Of a stretch of 64,000 nt of DNA, positions 1 to 10,789 are shown piece by piece. Below the pieces are notes generated by a model. That model was not told where the DNA came from and did not search any database. It worked only from the letters and a program-made list of their open reading frames with translations. The position numbers were made by a program, and so were the translations under genes. The stretch covers positions 157,006,199-157,070,198 of the forward strand of contig OX235279.1 of the NCBI GenBank assembly GCA_944472155.2, read 5' to 3'. The stretch is from Trichobilharzia szidati (taxonomy: Eukaryota > Platyhelminthes > Trematoda > Strigeidida > Schistosomatidae). Positions within the stretch are counted from its first letter, which is position 1. Every line of letters starts with the position of its first letter.

Positions 1-26
1 ATAATTTCTTAAAACCAAATATATAC

Positions 27-85
27 GATTGTACAGCTTGATAATAAATTCGTTGAAAAGAGTCTCTCCGCTGAATACTGTGTTC
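27..85 (+). repeat. Dispersed repeat A, copy 1
   Basis: A fragment of a repeat seen about eight times in the window. Shared landmarks are TGTACAG, an AATTCGTTGAAAAGAGTCTC-like core and a closing TGAAT. The core is partly self-complementary (AAGAGTCTCTT). The family is unrecognised and no coding capacity is seen. Other copies: 27556, 27999 (reverse), 28365, 35973 (reverse), 37313, 41628 (reverse), 47339 (reverse). Confidence 0.6.
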
Positions 86-383
86 CTGATGCTACAATTA
101 TCATAATGTGAATATTTAATTTATTATATCTAAACAGACTGTGCGAAATTGTGTTTGCTTACTCCTTAGGCCAGAATTCTGTTGTACCATTTTGTAAAAC
201 TTTTGAAGTTTTCACTACTTCCGCATAGATAAACATTTCGCATTCGTCACATTGTGCGTCCATCTGTTGTATGCTGGCTGTAAGGAATTAATTGAAAAGT
301 GTAGAACACCTTTTGAAGATAAAGATAACAAGCAACCAAGGTAAAGATAATATGACATTCATCATTTGCACACTGGTGCCTCA

Positions 384-640
384 ATGATAGGACACTCATC
401 TGCAAATCATGTGGGAGGTCGTGGGTGGAGTTCCAGCCGATCCATTCCTGAAATTTTCGCCAGGGTGAGTGGGCAACAACAACAGGTCAGGAGAAGAGGG
501 AAACTTAAGTGAACAAGAAGATGGCAGCCTCGTCTCGTAGACGCACACACCATTATCGATACGGGAACTTTAAAAGTTTCAAAGCTTGAAGCCCTTTATT
601 CCACTCATCAGAATGCAAGTTAGGAATGGGAAGAAGGTGT
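384..640 (+). mobile_element. tRNA-headed SINE with RTE-like 3' tail, decayed
   Basis: The head is tRNA-like: a degenerate A-box-like start (GGTGCCTCAATGATAGGAC), then GGAGTTCCAGCC in the place of the B box. The body is followed near 590-625 by GAAGCCCTTTATTCCACT, the same tail that ends the copies at 41870-42117 and 11690-11900 and the RTE at 60372. Length is about 250 bp, the same as the 41870 copy. The head is too degenerate to be a functional tRNA or an intact Pol III promoter. Confidence 0.55.
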
Positions 641-924
641 CACTTCACTAATTAATTGATTGACTGTTTTTCAAATTTTGTCTTTAATTTAGGGACAGAT
701 ATATGAACGTTGTGCATTTGATCGATGCTAAGAGGTAGAGACATTAAAATTTCTAGAAGATTTAGAAGAAGATCGCAACTTTTACCACACTGCGATTATG
801 GAAGAAAATGACTGAAGTGAACAGAAACAAAACAAAAGAAAGAATAATTAAGAGACAAAAATACAAAAGAATATTTTTCACTACAAAATTGTTTGTTGAA
901 TTTGCAGACTACTTCGTCTTCCTT

Positions 925-1060
925 TTCTTGGATTCCTTTATGCATTCCGAGTAGAGCATGAGAATTTTGAAGCTTGAGTTCAGAAGTTTCAGTAGTGGTG
1001 GCGTTAATAGCCTAACACCGTAACTTCTCCCTTTTGTAGGCATACTATCACCATTCTGAA
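925..1060 (-). mobile_element. SINE 3' tail fragment
   Basis: Read on the plus strand, TTCCTTTATGCATTCCGAGT followed by an AGCATGAGAATTTTGAAGC-like stretch matches the reverse complement of the SINE tail at 41875-41925 (TTCCTTTGCGTTCCGAGTGG). The match continues into the GTAGTGGTGGCGTT body. Strongly decayed, and the head is not seen here. Confidence 0.45.
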
Positions 1061-2265
1061 TGTTCGCACACGAACAAGGCTGTCAATAACCAACGCTTGA
1101 TGATTAATTTGTGCGCAGAGTTTTTCTGACGGCCGAGCTGGTCATTTTCAACAAGACTAACTCACACACTCATATCGGAGGCGAGTATTCACGAACAAGC
1201 GACGATGGTAGTAGAGAAGCGGTGTCACGGGAACTAACTATAAACTGCGCAACAATGAACCAATTAATGACCACCCACTAACATGCTGAAATCTGATTGA
1301 TTGTTTGTCTGATTAGCGGTTTGCAAGCAGACAATACACTTTTGGTGCAGTTTAAATTCGGACTGACAGACTATTGAGTTAGTCTGTAGTTACAGGTAAT
1401 GGGAGGGTTTCGAGTGTATTGGCTGGAAATCTGGGGACCTGGACCTCCAACCTACGTCGCTGGTGAGCATTCAATCACTGAACCACAAACAAACAAAGTA
1501 ACTAATCAACACTACTAAACACATTCGCTTAATTTCGATCTTAAGCTTTCCAAGGATATAGATTCGTTCCTATGCAAATATATCGCCTTGAGACTGATGC
1601 GTCGGTTAGAGAGAGAATGAGTGAAAATACCAAGGAGCACACTGGATAGCTGTTGACGTCCAGGTCGCACATATGACTCAGTGAGTGATTGAATGGATAG
1701 CCAATTGGTCTGCTAACTTGAAAATCTTGGATTCTAACCATGATGTGGTCATCGATGCCCACTGCCGGAAATTCTCAAACGAAGAACAGGACAGTTATTC
1801 TAGGCGCTACTCTGCTTTTCAGTTACTGTATAAGTGATGTCAATTCGTGACAAAATCTACGGTGGAATTAATGTTTTGCTGAAGTCGAATTAAAAGTGTC
1901 ACGTAGCTTCACCTAAAACCACTTCTCCGTTAAGTAATAAAGCATACTGACATGTAATGTTAGGCATAATCCATTTTCAACTGAAAAAACAACTGGCAGT
2001 TTCTTTTGAGATATTGAGTTCAACTTTGACACCCTCATCCCTTTCAGACGCGTGTTAAATAATATCGCTTAATATTTTTGAAGAGAAGGACGTCCAGTGA
2101 ACGAGTCACAACACGTGGCTTTAAGGAAATAGGTGAACTGGAAATAGAAGTGGTCAGATGAGACACTTTATTCATGCAAAGATCGGGGAATACTGATCTC
2201 AGAGAGGATGAGAAAATAGTAATATTCAAGATGAATTCGAAACACTCTTCACCTGACAGTTGGGA
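1061..2265. other. No gene seen; one SINE-head fragment
   Basis: At about 1400-1495 the minus strand reads GTGGTTCAGTGATTGAATGC followed by GGTCCAGGTCCCC. These correspond to the A-box and B-box parts of the SINE head at 11820-11890. The remainder shows only short chance frames (the longest is 73 codons, minus strand) and no recognised motif. Confidence 0.45.
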
Positions 2266-2267
2266 AA

Positions 2268-2350
2268 TTTTTCTGATGTGGTTGCATTCTCTGACCTGAG
2301 TGCTGCTTCAATTACGAAGTGGCTTTCATCGTCCTGCTTCTAGACAACAT
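2268..2350 (-). repeat. Dispersed repeat B, partial copy
   Basis: The minus strand carries AGCAGGACGATGAAAGCC, then AGAGAATGCAACCACATC. This matches the right arm of the palindromic insertion at 42911-43032 (GGGTGATGAAAGC ... AGAGAACACAACCACATC). A short piece of the same 3' region (AAAATCATCCACTGAAGC ... TATCTTCTCTATTA) lies at about 3035-3085 on the plus strand. Confidence 0.55.
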
Positions 2351-5213
2351 CACTTCAGTGCCAAATGCAATGTGTGAAGTATGAACTTGTTTGAATTCCT
2401 TCTCCATGAGTGATATAATCGTATCTCCTGGCAACTGTCGTGATCGGTTGTTAATTTGTATCAGTATCGACTGTTTGTAATGACTTGGAATTCGAGTCTC
2501 CTGTCATGTAGTTTATTCTTCTCATTGCTTGATAAATTTGATCTCTAATAATGGTGTGTGTGTATGTATGTCTGTCGATCACTGATTCATCTGAGTACTG
2601 ACCAGTTTTCTAGGAATTCTGTGTCATTTGTTTGGTGTTTCCACTGTTCAAGATTTCTACATTTTCCCAGTCAATTTGGTAACCACAATGGTTATCTGCA
2701 TGCATTTAAATGAGACAAGAATATATGTTGAGTCTTTCGGCAGCCAGTTTATGTTCTTGAAGTCGAGAAGGATGTCTGTTGTGACAAGTATCACAGTGTA
2801 ACAGAACTCATGTGCTAATAGTAGATTTTGTAGATGCTGTTTTGAACTTGTCAACATTTTTTTGGTCCGCATTAGTATTGAATGTAGTGATGATGTTGGT
2901 TTGTCGGTACATTATTTGTTCCGATTTGTTTAAGCATTATATCTGTTATTCCAAGAAATATTCTTCGTATATCTATGTACATCTATGGTAGGATAAATTT
3001 TCTAGTGGTTTCTGAGGATGTCTGCTTGCAGTCAGATCAAAATCATCCACTGAAGCTGAGTATCTTCTCTATTATTTGACAGCCAAACGTATGGATTTGT
3101 GAAGAGCGTATTTCCATCATACACGGATGTCACGGTCTCTAGTTATAAAACGTGGGGGTAGTTATTTTACAGCCTTGAGTTACCAATCAGAAAACACACT
3201 CATTATTTTGCACAGTGGAACTACAGATTATTCTAAGTTGCCGAAACCCATACAACATACTGCGCCCGTGACCATCTTCGTTGAAGTAAGAAGGAAGGCA
3301 GATGTTTTAGTTGAAATTTCGCATTTCTTTACTTGTTCTCTTCTACAATTAATATGATTTATGATCCTAAAATAAATAACGAAGGTGATATTGAAGCGAA
3401 TATTCTCGAAATCCATCTTTATATTTAACTGAAGGAGGCACTATAGGAAGCTGTCTCGCGACTCCTATTCTCCAGCAATCAGCCAGTACAATCACGGATT
3501 GAGTAGAAGACATCACTTTTGAACAGAGCCGTGTGCATTTTTCAGTTTTCTGGTTCCTTTGAAGAAAACTAAACGGGTTACGCATACCTTTGAGTAAACA
3601 TATTCTAGAACATTACCCAGAGGAGAAAACAGAAATACTAACAGTTCTCTACTTCAACTTCTTGTCAACTGTCAATATGAGTGCTTCACAGTGATTCGCA
3701 GCGAATTCATCAGTATATCACGAAAGGACTTCGAAGATGCTACTTTTATAAATATTCAAATCAGTGTCATTTGTGACTTGAAACTGGAACTCTACTTTCA
3801 TGCATTTGTGGTCGAACAGAATGATTTAGATTCTGTAGTCCTTTCTGTTATGGATAACTCGATCACCCTACAGACGAAGGGGCATTGGAGAAAGAAGACA
3901 AGAGCGGCAAAGAAGCACGATAGTAGGCAGTACGAGATGTGGTCAAGTGATTCAATGATTCAAATTGCAGTCAATGAGATTCGGTTGCGAATGTTGTTCC
4001 TCTGCATTTAAATAATAGGTGAGGCTCATAACCTGTAGAATTAAAGTTTGTTTCTGGCGACTGGATTCAAGGCAATATTGGACACAGCAGATGACTTTAT
4101 TGTCACTACTCAACGTTGCACTGGTCAAGCGGCTACCTGATAAAAAGCCAGACAGATGTTATCAACACGGATTCTAACAACAATTTCTCCTGTAATCTTA
4201 CACGTAAGGAAGACTGAATATGAGGAAAGACGACTAAGCAGAAACACTGTGACCGATATTGATACAAACGACCACAAAACAAAGAGGAATGAGGCGTAGA
4301 AAAAAAGAAACTGTAGTTAAGGGAATGCACTCTACACATGGATACGGTTACCTGCCTTCTTATCTATTCCTCATAATTTTTTCAATTTGTGTTTGCCTTT
4401 AATTTATGCTGCCTGATTACTAGTAGGTAGTATGAGATTTTGTTTTGCTTACCATTTCGTTACACTGTAGCAATAGTTATTGATTTCCATTGGAATCCAT
4501 CTAATTCAATGTATCAACATTCTATATGGTTTGTCGTAATTGTCTCCTCATGGTTAAACATCATCTGCTGTACATTTCTTTTTTATGCTCTTCCAATGTT
4601 TATTCGAATCTATTTATTCTTCTTGATCTAAATATTCGCGCATTGTTTGTCTGTGATTGACTGTTAGTTGTTGTTTTTGATACACAAGGCTCTGCTCTCA
4701 TTTCACTTAATAACGCAGAGTGACAGTGAATTCGACGGCTGGAACATCTCATAATTTGAGTACTGTGATTTTGATTAACCCAGTATCTTTTGGGTTTCTT
4801 GCATCACTCACACATTTGGTTTAATTAATCAGTTGCAGTTATAAGGTCGGCTTTCTTAGACTAAGTCTACAAATACGAAAGCACATCCCTGCAGGCTTAT
4901 AAACGGTGGAGAGGAAGAATGTGACACAGAACACTTGATTAACTCCGGTCACTCACACAACCAACCTAGACTAACACTGATGTTAAGATTGTCATTTATC
5001 GGATTCACAATGACTGGATGCCTCTTTCAACATTCCAGACGTCTAAAGACAGAATAAGTCTTGGCTATTCATGAATTTGAGCCAGACCATCGTGTACAGA
5101 AGAAGTATGTATGGTGTCGTTTTCTTCCTTGACTGCGAAATAAGAAGGGCGATTGAAAATATCCAGTAATAATATCGTACTGTTCATTTAATCTGCGTAC
5201 TATTCCTTTACTT
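2351..5213. other. No recognisable gene
   Basis: Apart from the repeat B fragment near 3035-3085 I see no transposon or gene signature. The longest frame is 106 codons at 3691-4011 (plus). It has no recognised domain, and its composition is what chance frames give in AT-rich DNA. A short coding exon cannot be ruled out from the sequence alone. Confidence 0.4.
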
Positions 5214-5400
5214 CTATTATTGCTATTATTATTATTAATACCATTATATTATTTCTATTAAATTATTATTTTTCCCTTTGGTTCACATTGGAGCTTAGTG
5301 CTTCCGAAGTACATCCCCATTTCACTCTTTTCACTGCAACCTATAAGCCGTCTTCACGATCTTTCACACATTATTTCAACACATTTATAATGCAGGCTTT
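5214..5400 (-). mobile_element. RTE-type retrotransposon 3' end fragment
   Basis: A run of ATT-type triplets (5214-5270) precedes CTTTGGTTCACATTGGAGCT and then ACATCCCCATTTCACTCTTT. Nearly the same order occurs at 29150-29270, at the 3' end of another decayed minus-strand RTE. RTE elements end in short microsatellite tails, so the ATT run fits as the tail. No coding part remains. Confidence 0.5.
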
Positions 5401-5789
5401 TGAAGTGCACTCTGACAGTCATTGAAACCATTGGTATCATAGTGTTTTAATCTATTTTTACGTTCAAAAACTAACTCTAAATTAAATAGAAACCACCCGA
5501 GTGTTTAATTAACTCGTATGATCAATGTTGGTAGATTATCTTTCTCTTTTTATCTATTTATCTCCTCTGTGACCTAGATCACTGAATTACCTTCTCGATC
5601 GCCACTGATTTCAGTTTCCCCCCTTTATCTCGTGTTAGCTACCGCATAAATAAACGTGTGTGAAAACTAGGTAGACTTGTATGGTGAGGAATCAATGTCA
5701 GTTAGAGAACCACTGAATACCAGCAGAGAGTACTGGATAGCTATCTCATCCTTGTTTGAGATTCACCTTTCACTGTGGATCGAAGCAGC

Positions 5790-5930
5790 ATGTAGCTTCA
5801 TGGTTAACAAAGAGCTTTGTGAAGACTCAGGCACTGCAGTGTCATTGACGAGTATCTGTCCTCATACATGACTTGATGGACCCGCTGGTTATGATTTCTC
5901 ACTAAGCCTGTCAAATGGATTCCATAGTTA
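5790..5930 (+). repeat. Dispersed repeat D, copy 1
   Basis: The order GACGAGTATCTGTCCTCATA, then ACTTGATGGACCC, then GGTTATGATTTCTCACTA recurs diverged at 43150-43270 (GACGAGTGTTTGTCCTTACA, GACTTTGTGGACCC, GGTCACAAATTCCCACTAGA). The family is unknown; it may be the body of a longer SINE. Confidence 0.45.
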
Positions 5931-5941
5931 GTGACTAGTGA

Positions 5942-6130
5942 GCGTCGGTGGCACAGTGGTTAGGACTCTCGCCGACCATGCACATAGTCTGGGGTTCGAT
6001 CCCCTGCCGACGCACACCCGATATCTATGGTCGGCCTGTGAAATTTGGGCTACGGTATCCATGCTGAAAATGCCATACTTGTACTGAAAATACGGTGTGG
6101 CATCAAGCTGTAATCAAAAAAAAATAAAGC
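5942..6130 (+). mobile_element. tRNA-derived SINE with a near-intact head
   Basis: Positions 5942-6014 are 73 nt, the length of a tRNA without CCA. The acceptor arms GCGTCGG (5942-5948) and CCGACGC (6007-6013) pair perfectly. TGGCACAGTGGTTAGGAC is A-box-like and GGTTCGATCCC is a B box in a foldable T arm. Only the outer two pairs of the D stem form, and the anticodon arm does not pair, so it is tRNA-derived rather than a working tRNA. A unique body of about 100 bp follows and ends in an A-rich tail (AATCAAAAAAAAATAAAG) near 6130. This tail differs from the RTE-like tail of the other SINE copies. Confidence 0.7.
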
Positions 6131-6636
6131 ATTGGATTGGAATTCATCTCAATAACTGAATGGTCGATGACCTTGATTTGTAACCTGATTTGTAACCTGA
6201 AGTACCCGAAGCACGTAATATCTAAGAGCACCAAGCTAGGAGGACGAGGCAGCCGTCCAGTAGTTCTCATGTGCTGTGTTTTTAGTGGTTGTCTAACTGA
6301 ACTCACTTCGTGGTCAAACTTGAAATCACTGAAATGTTCCTGCCAACTGGCAGTTGAAAATAGTTTGTGTGATCAGAATCTCACCTGACTGTATTACAAA
6401 TATCGAACAGACTATTTCTGCCTCACTGTCGATAGTCTGAGGCACAGTTATCTATGACCCCTATGTAAGTCCCTTACTGAACACCTTCAAAGGAGCGACT
6501 TCATTTGCTGTATTTTTCTTCAGCCTTCTGCACTGCTGTTTTATAGTTCTATGTTGTCACTAATTAAATACCAGTCCTAGTAATACAATTCACGTTAATT
6601 TTGTCTCCTATTATCTAATTTACTAGTTTGTTAGTT
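6131..6636. other. No recognisable gene
   Basis: Only short chance frames on both strands and an AT-rich run before the ATT-type microsatellite. No motif recognised. Confidence 0.4.
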
Positions 6637-7175
6637 AATTATTATTATTACTATTATTATTACTATTGTTATACATTACTTGCGTTCTAAGTGGAATATC
6701 CGACCTCAGCAGCACATTTGCATTGTATTCGGTTCTCAGAAGTAATTTTATGGTGACTCCGTGTCTGTCCATTTGCTTTCCTTTCCTCCTCTCCACTTGT
6801 CCTACTGTGTGTCACCCTCAAACGACGCTCAAATTGTGCCTTTCCATTGCCGTTCTATTCAAAGAATTGATTGGCGTGTGGTGTTGCTCTAGTGTTTTCT
6901 CAGCGTATTGTTTCCAATCTATACATCTGCATGTACTTCTGCACTTTCGTTGGTTGAATCACTGCCAGAGTTCTGTGTTGCTTGCTTATCCCTTCCGGTT
7001 GAATATCTGAACTTCACGACTGAACAGATGTAGCTGTTCATGAAACACTGAAGAAGCCTTTAGTAAATGCTATTCAACACTCCCGTCTCAAGTCTGTGAA
7101 ACATTTGGATTCACTGACTTGACATCAGGATTGAAAAATCCGCATCGTTTTCCTCCTGCTGAGTCAGTGAAATCA
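6637..7175 (-). pseudogene. RTE-type non-LTR element, decayed 3' end
   Basis: An ATT/ACT microsatellite at 6637-6670 marks the 3' tail. The plus-strand text then follows the reverse complement of the better preserved RTE at 60372-62224: a TTCTAAGTGGAATA tail motif, GTGTCACCCTCAAACG, TTTTCTCAGCG ... CCAATCTATACATCTGC, and GACTTGACATCAGGATTG. This covers the C-terminal region after the reverse transcriptase domain. Stops and indels are frequent. The 114-codon plus-strand frame at 6666-7010 is an antisense shadow of this decayed element. Confidence 0.55.
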
Positions 7176-7925
7176 GATCAATGAATCAGTGTCTCACCTT
7201 TCCAATCCAAGCTGGCTATGGCATCGTCATCTGCCCAGCCTGCAGTTGAAACACTGCTGGCTGTCCACGTAAGTGGAAGAGAGCGAGGGCATAAAACTTC
7301 TTCGAAATTTCCTTTAATGGGTGGATTTACTAGCCCAAGGCCTACAGAATCTTCCCGTTTTTCGAAGTTTATTTGATTCTTGTAACCTATGCAAGATTTA
7401 AGAGGGCATTGGTGATCAGCGATCCACGCCACGCACTTCTTTGCTTGGAAATACAGTCAGTGATAAACAGACCTATTGTGTAGTGCCAGTAAATACTGCC
7501 AGACTCCAGGAAACAAGGCAGGTGGGATGGTGTTCAAATATGTGACTCACTGCAGATTGACTGCTGGCCTTCTAAACCGGTTGGACACAGATGACTCCAA
7601 GACTTCCTCAGGCTCTGGTTTCCCACTCTTCATATGGTCTATCTCATGTCCAGCCTATTGCTTCCCGTTTAGGTATGGCTTGGGTGTCTCAATTTGCTTA
7701 ATTTCAAAATCCAAAGTTTTACTATATTGAATAAATTTAATGTTTTATTGAAAATTCATTATTACTTTTACAAATTATAATCATAATCGTTTTAATCACA
7801 GTTTCCGTACGAGGTGTAGCATTAATTTTTCGTGTTTTTCACTGAGTACCAAGAAGTAATCGCATCAGTATACTATTTTGTTCTGTTTCAAAAGAAGAAA
7901 GAGACATAATGGTGTACAAATCTGA
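7176..7925. other. No recognisable gene; short frames only
   Basis: Two opposed 84-codon frames (7178-7432 minus, 7476-7730 plus) show no domain I recognise. The interval could hide part of an old transposon or an exon, but nothing in it supports a specific call. Confidence 0.35.
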
Positions 7926-8115
7926 TGCATTTCGCGCATAATATATCCTCAGATGCCAGTTGGTTTATACTGTGGGTCAACGATGAATTCCAGACTGGAC
8001 GAAAATCACATTGTGGATTTTACTGCTAGTCACCACCAGCTGAGATGTCATCGATTCAATCTCTAAATGTTGCCGAAGCATCTACACTAGGAGGAGACTT
8101 GTCAGTAGGAAATCA
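7926..8115 (+). repeat. Sm-alpha-like SINE with degenerate hammerhead core, copy 1
   Basis: CGATGAATTCCAGACTGGAC, then GAAAATCACATTGTGGATT and ACTGCTAGTCACCA align with the schistosome Sm-alpha hammerhead layout: CUGANGA core, short stem II, GAAA, stem III, then GGATTCCACTGC. GATGA and GAAA are present, but the first CU of the core and the GUC cleavage triplet are changed, so self-cleavage is unlikely. The shared 3' part, GAAGCATCTACACTAGGAGG, recurs at 40890 and 17020. Confidence 0.6.
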
Positions 8116-8499
8116 CATCGATCCGGCTCAGTATAAATTATTTTCTTCGAATAATGCACTTGAATAATGAATTTTCAGAAACTTCAAAATCTCTGATAGG
8201 TCATGCGGAAGAAGAATCATTCGTCGAAGAGTTACTCATCACAGCGACATCTTTCTCAAGCTGTACCACCCCTCATATTTGTACAAACAGTGAATTTTCA
8301 TAGCAACCGAAAGAATGTTCCCAGAGATGTGTGTTATTAAAATTGTAAGTTTTTGGATGACAATTACGTTATGTTATACAGAATGCATGAATAAGGTAGG
8401 AAGGAGCTGGGCATGTCGGTCATACTCAGCATTCCCAATCCAAAAATACCATGAAAAATTTATTCTCATCGTTTTATGGAGTGGAGGGAATATCCACTG

Positions 8500-8640
8500 G
8501 TAGCTGTTTTCAAGAACTCTCGACCGAGATGACTCGCAAACCAACTTCGGAGTCATCTGCAGAATGAGCGGAAATCTTGTCGACGGTGTGCGAACCAAAA
8601 CTTCTACAAACTGCAGAAACTATAGAAATCCACAAATTAA
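8500..8640 (+). pseudogene. Penelope-like element, GIY-YIG C-terminal remnant
   Basis: One frame reads DSQTNFGVICRMSGNL from about 8529. It parallels SQTNFMVICKVCESLV in the remnant at 13145-13395 and VNEALKVSHHIQTNVPSA at 25439. This is the segment after the SSxLxHLxDxGH block of PLE GIY-YIG endonucleases. The block itself survives only as a poor match (SSCFQELSTEMTRK) in another frame just upstream. Short and frameshifted, with no active product. Confidence 0.5.
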
Positions 8641-9890
8641 TTCGTGATCTGTGCACGTAGTCGAAGTTTGTTCAGGCGCTGAACCTACAAAAGATCTAAA
8701 TTGTTTCAGAACTTGAAACGTGATTCTTTTTGCTCTACCTTCACATTATCACACTTTTACTCCTCATGACATTGATCTTGAATTGACCCTCTTCAGATTT
8801 CAGTTGAAGTCCTCTACTCAATCGCGTCAGCTGTGTCACGTCGCTCGTTTAACTGATATAATTTTAACTTAGTTTCCAACCAATTAACGCTTTTTGTATT
8901 GCGTAATTGTCATTCACTAAAACTTACAGTTTTCATGACAAATCTTTGGGAATATTTGTTGTGTTGCTATGAAAGTGAAATTCATATTTGTGCGATTGTG
9001 CTGAGTGAGAATGGTATCCCCGAAAAGAGTAAGTCTTCTCTGAACACCCTTCTTGTAAACAATGTTTCACTTAATCTCGATCTATGAAGAATTCAATATT
9101 ATTGGTATTTCAGCTAGACCCAGTACAAATTTCTATAGGACACTGCAAATAAATAGTCATTCGCATTAAAATATATATCCCTAAAATACTGAGTACGAAG
9201 GAATGTAAGTTTTACGCGTCTTCGAGTAGTTTGAACGAAAAATGCTCTCAGAGATCAGTCGAACTGGAAAAACCACTAATGAACTCAACTACAGAGGAGT
9301 GGAACGCCATTCCAGTGTTCAGAAGGTGGAAATGGTCATTCGATGCTCCACTGTTGACGTTCAGTAGGTCTCTTACTGGAGTCAATTCGTAATCAAAGTT
9401 CAAACGAATCATCTCCCTCAAACTAACACTTGGAAATAAGTTCTCAGACCGTAGATGTTACGAATTTCCTGGAATAATTTGAGCGCCGAGTCAGACTGAA
9501 TCTTTATAAATTATTTAAGATAATCCCAGTGTTCAGAAAAATCTTGTTCTGTTTTTCTCTTCAACACACTGCGATTATTTGAAATAATTTGCAACACTTG
9601 AAAATATTGAAAATATATCTGTGCATAGATTTTAATCTTACCAGTAGATACTGTGACATTTCTTGGAACAATTCGATAATTACTGAAATTAGGAAATAAA
9701 AATAAGTTAAAAAAAGATAATTTTTCCATAGAATCTTGATTTGAGAAGCGGCATCGATAACCAGTCTGAAGAAAATGGACCAGTCAGAATCAAGCTGAGA
9801 CAACGTTTCTCATAGTTGCATAGATGGACTACAAGTTGATTTTAGTTATGTAAAATTAGGTCTGCTATCATCGATGATGCTGCTGATTAC
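8641..9890. other. No recognisable gene
   Basis: AT-rich sequence with only short frames (at most 80 codons, 9511-9803 minus) and no motif recognised on either strand. Confidence 0.4.
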
Positions 9891-9894
9891 GATG

Positions 9895-10640
9895 AACTAG
9901 ATCATGCAACAAACTATGGGGTGACAAGAAGATCTCGACTTGACTAGTGATTTAGGTCTAATACCATACAAACTCGAAGATCAACAAGTGAAAGTGAACA
10001 AGCTGTCCTAAGAAGCAGCGAAGACATGACCTTAAGTGCATTTTAACAAGACCAATCAGCAGCAACGGAAACCAATCATCACTAACGGGGGAAATGCCGA
10101 GAAAGTCAACTCTCCCACGTGACTGGACTAGGCCGCATTGTTTCAACCATGGGAGATAGCACAGATAAGAACGCCAAAGCCAGTCAGGATTGGATTGGGA
10201 AGGCAAGACAGACTTACATTACTGTGAAATCGGTATGGAGAATAACATCAATTTAGTCACTTCCTGTGCGTAACTCAGAAACTTGGCGCCTGCGTCACGA
10301 AAGGCATTTTTAACAATTTTTAGCAGGCTACAGCTCGGTTGCCTTCGGTTGACAATGAAGGTCAAGTGGCAGAAAACCTGCCAACACACTGCTGCACATA
10401 AATAATGTGGGAGAAAATCGGAATGGATTCGATGCACGCATTTAGGAGTGACAGCACGAGGCAGTTAGATTATCGTTCGAGTTGTAGCGGCGAATGGGAA
10501 GAGGCGGACTAGTGTCGTTTCAAGGGCAACATGGAGGAGATAGTGCGATGAGGAGGAATTAGAGGCTTAAAGGCGACCGTAGACCAAACTTAGACGGAGC
10601 ACAGAAGATTGAGTGAAGTGAAGATGTGCCCTGATGATGA
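9895..10640 (+). pseudogene. RTE-type retrotransposon ORF2, C-terminal remnant
   Basis: Translated in shifting frames, the order matches the region after the RTE reverse transcriptase: IQTRRSTSES / VNKLS ... EAAKT, TNQQQRKPIITN, FQPWEIAQ (cf. IVSTTGG), DWIGKARQTYITVKSVW (cf. RIGKARNTFINLKPIW), MWEKIGMDSM (cf. CRRKWRWIGHS), and a terminal GLKATVDQ ... DDDD. The catalytic domain is missing. Many stops. It meets the next element tail to tail. Confidence 0.65.
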
Positions 10641-10712
10641 TGACGATCATTGTTGTGTATATATGTATGTATGTTTGTAAGTATGTGTGTATGCATGTAT
10701 GTGTGTTTGTAT
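10640..10712. repeat. TGTA/TG-rich microsatellite
   Basis: An impure GATGATGATGA run followed by TATGTATGTATGTTTG-type repeats. It lies exactly where the upstream RTE fragment ends, so it may be the expanded 3' tail. Confidence 0.7.
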
Positions 10713-10789
10713 TCATTTTGGACTGAATTTTCAATAAAGTAGGAGAACTAGATGTAATCAAGTGATGTCTCTACCTAGTTCGCTTCACT

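Noticed and set aside
3691..4011. 106-codon frame as a small gene
   Set aside because: No domain, no recognisable start context, and a length that chance produces in 64 kb of both strands.
5942..6014. Possible functional tRNA gene
   Set aside because: Acceptor and T arms pair, but the D stem keeps only its outer pairs and no anticodon stem forms. An A-tailed body follows directly, so it is a tRNA-derived SINE.
7178..7432. 84-codon minus-strand frame with a possible transposon origin
   Set aside because: The translation matches no family I can name and its opposite strand is equally open; not enough to call.
10219..10437. Minus-strand frames over 9958-10437
   Set aside because: Antisense shadows of the plus-strand RTE remnant.
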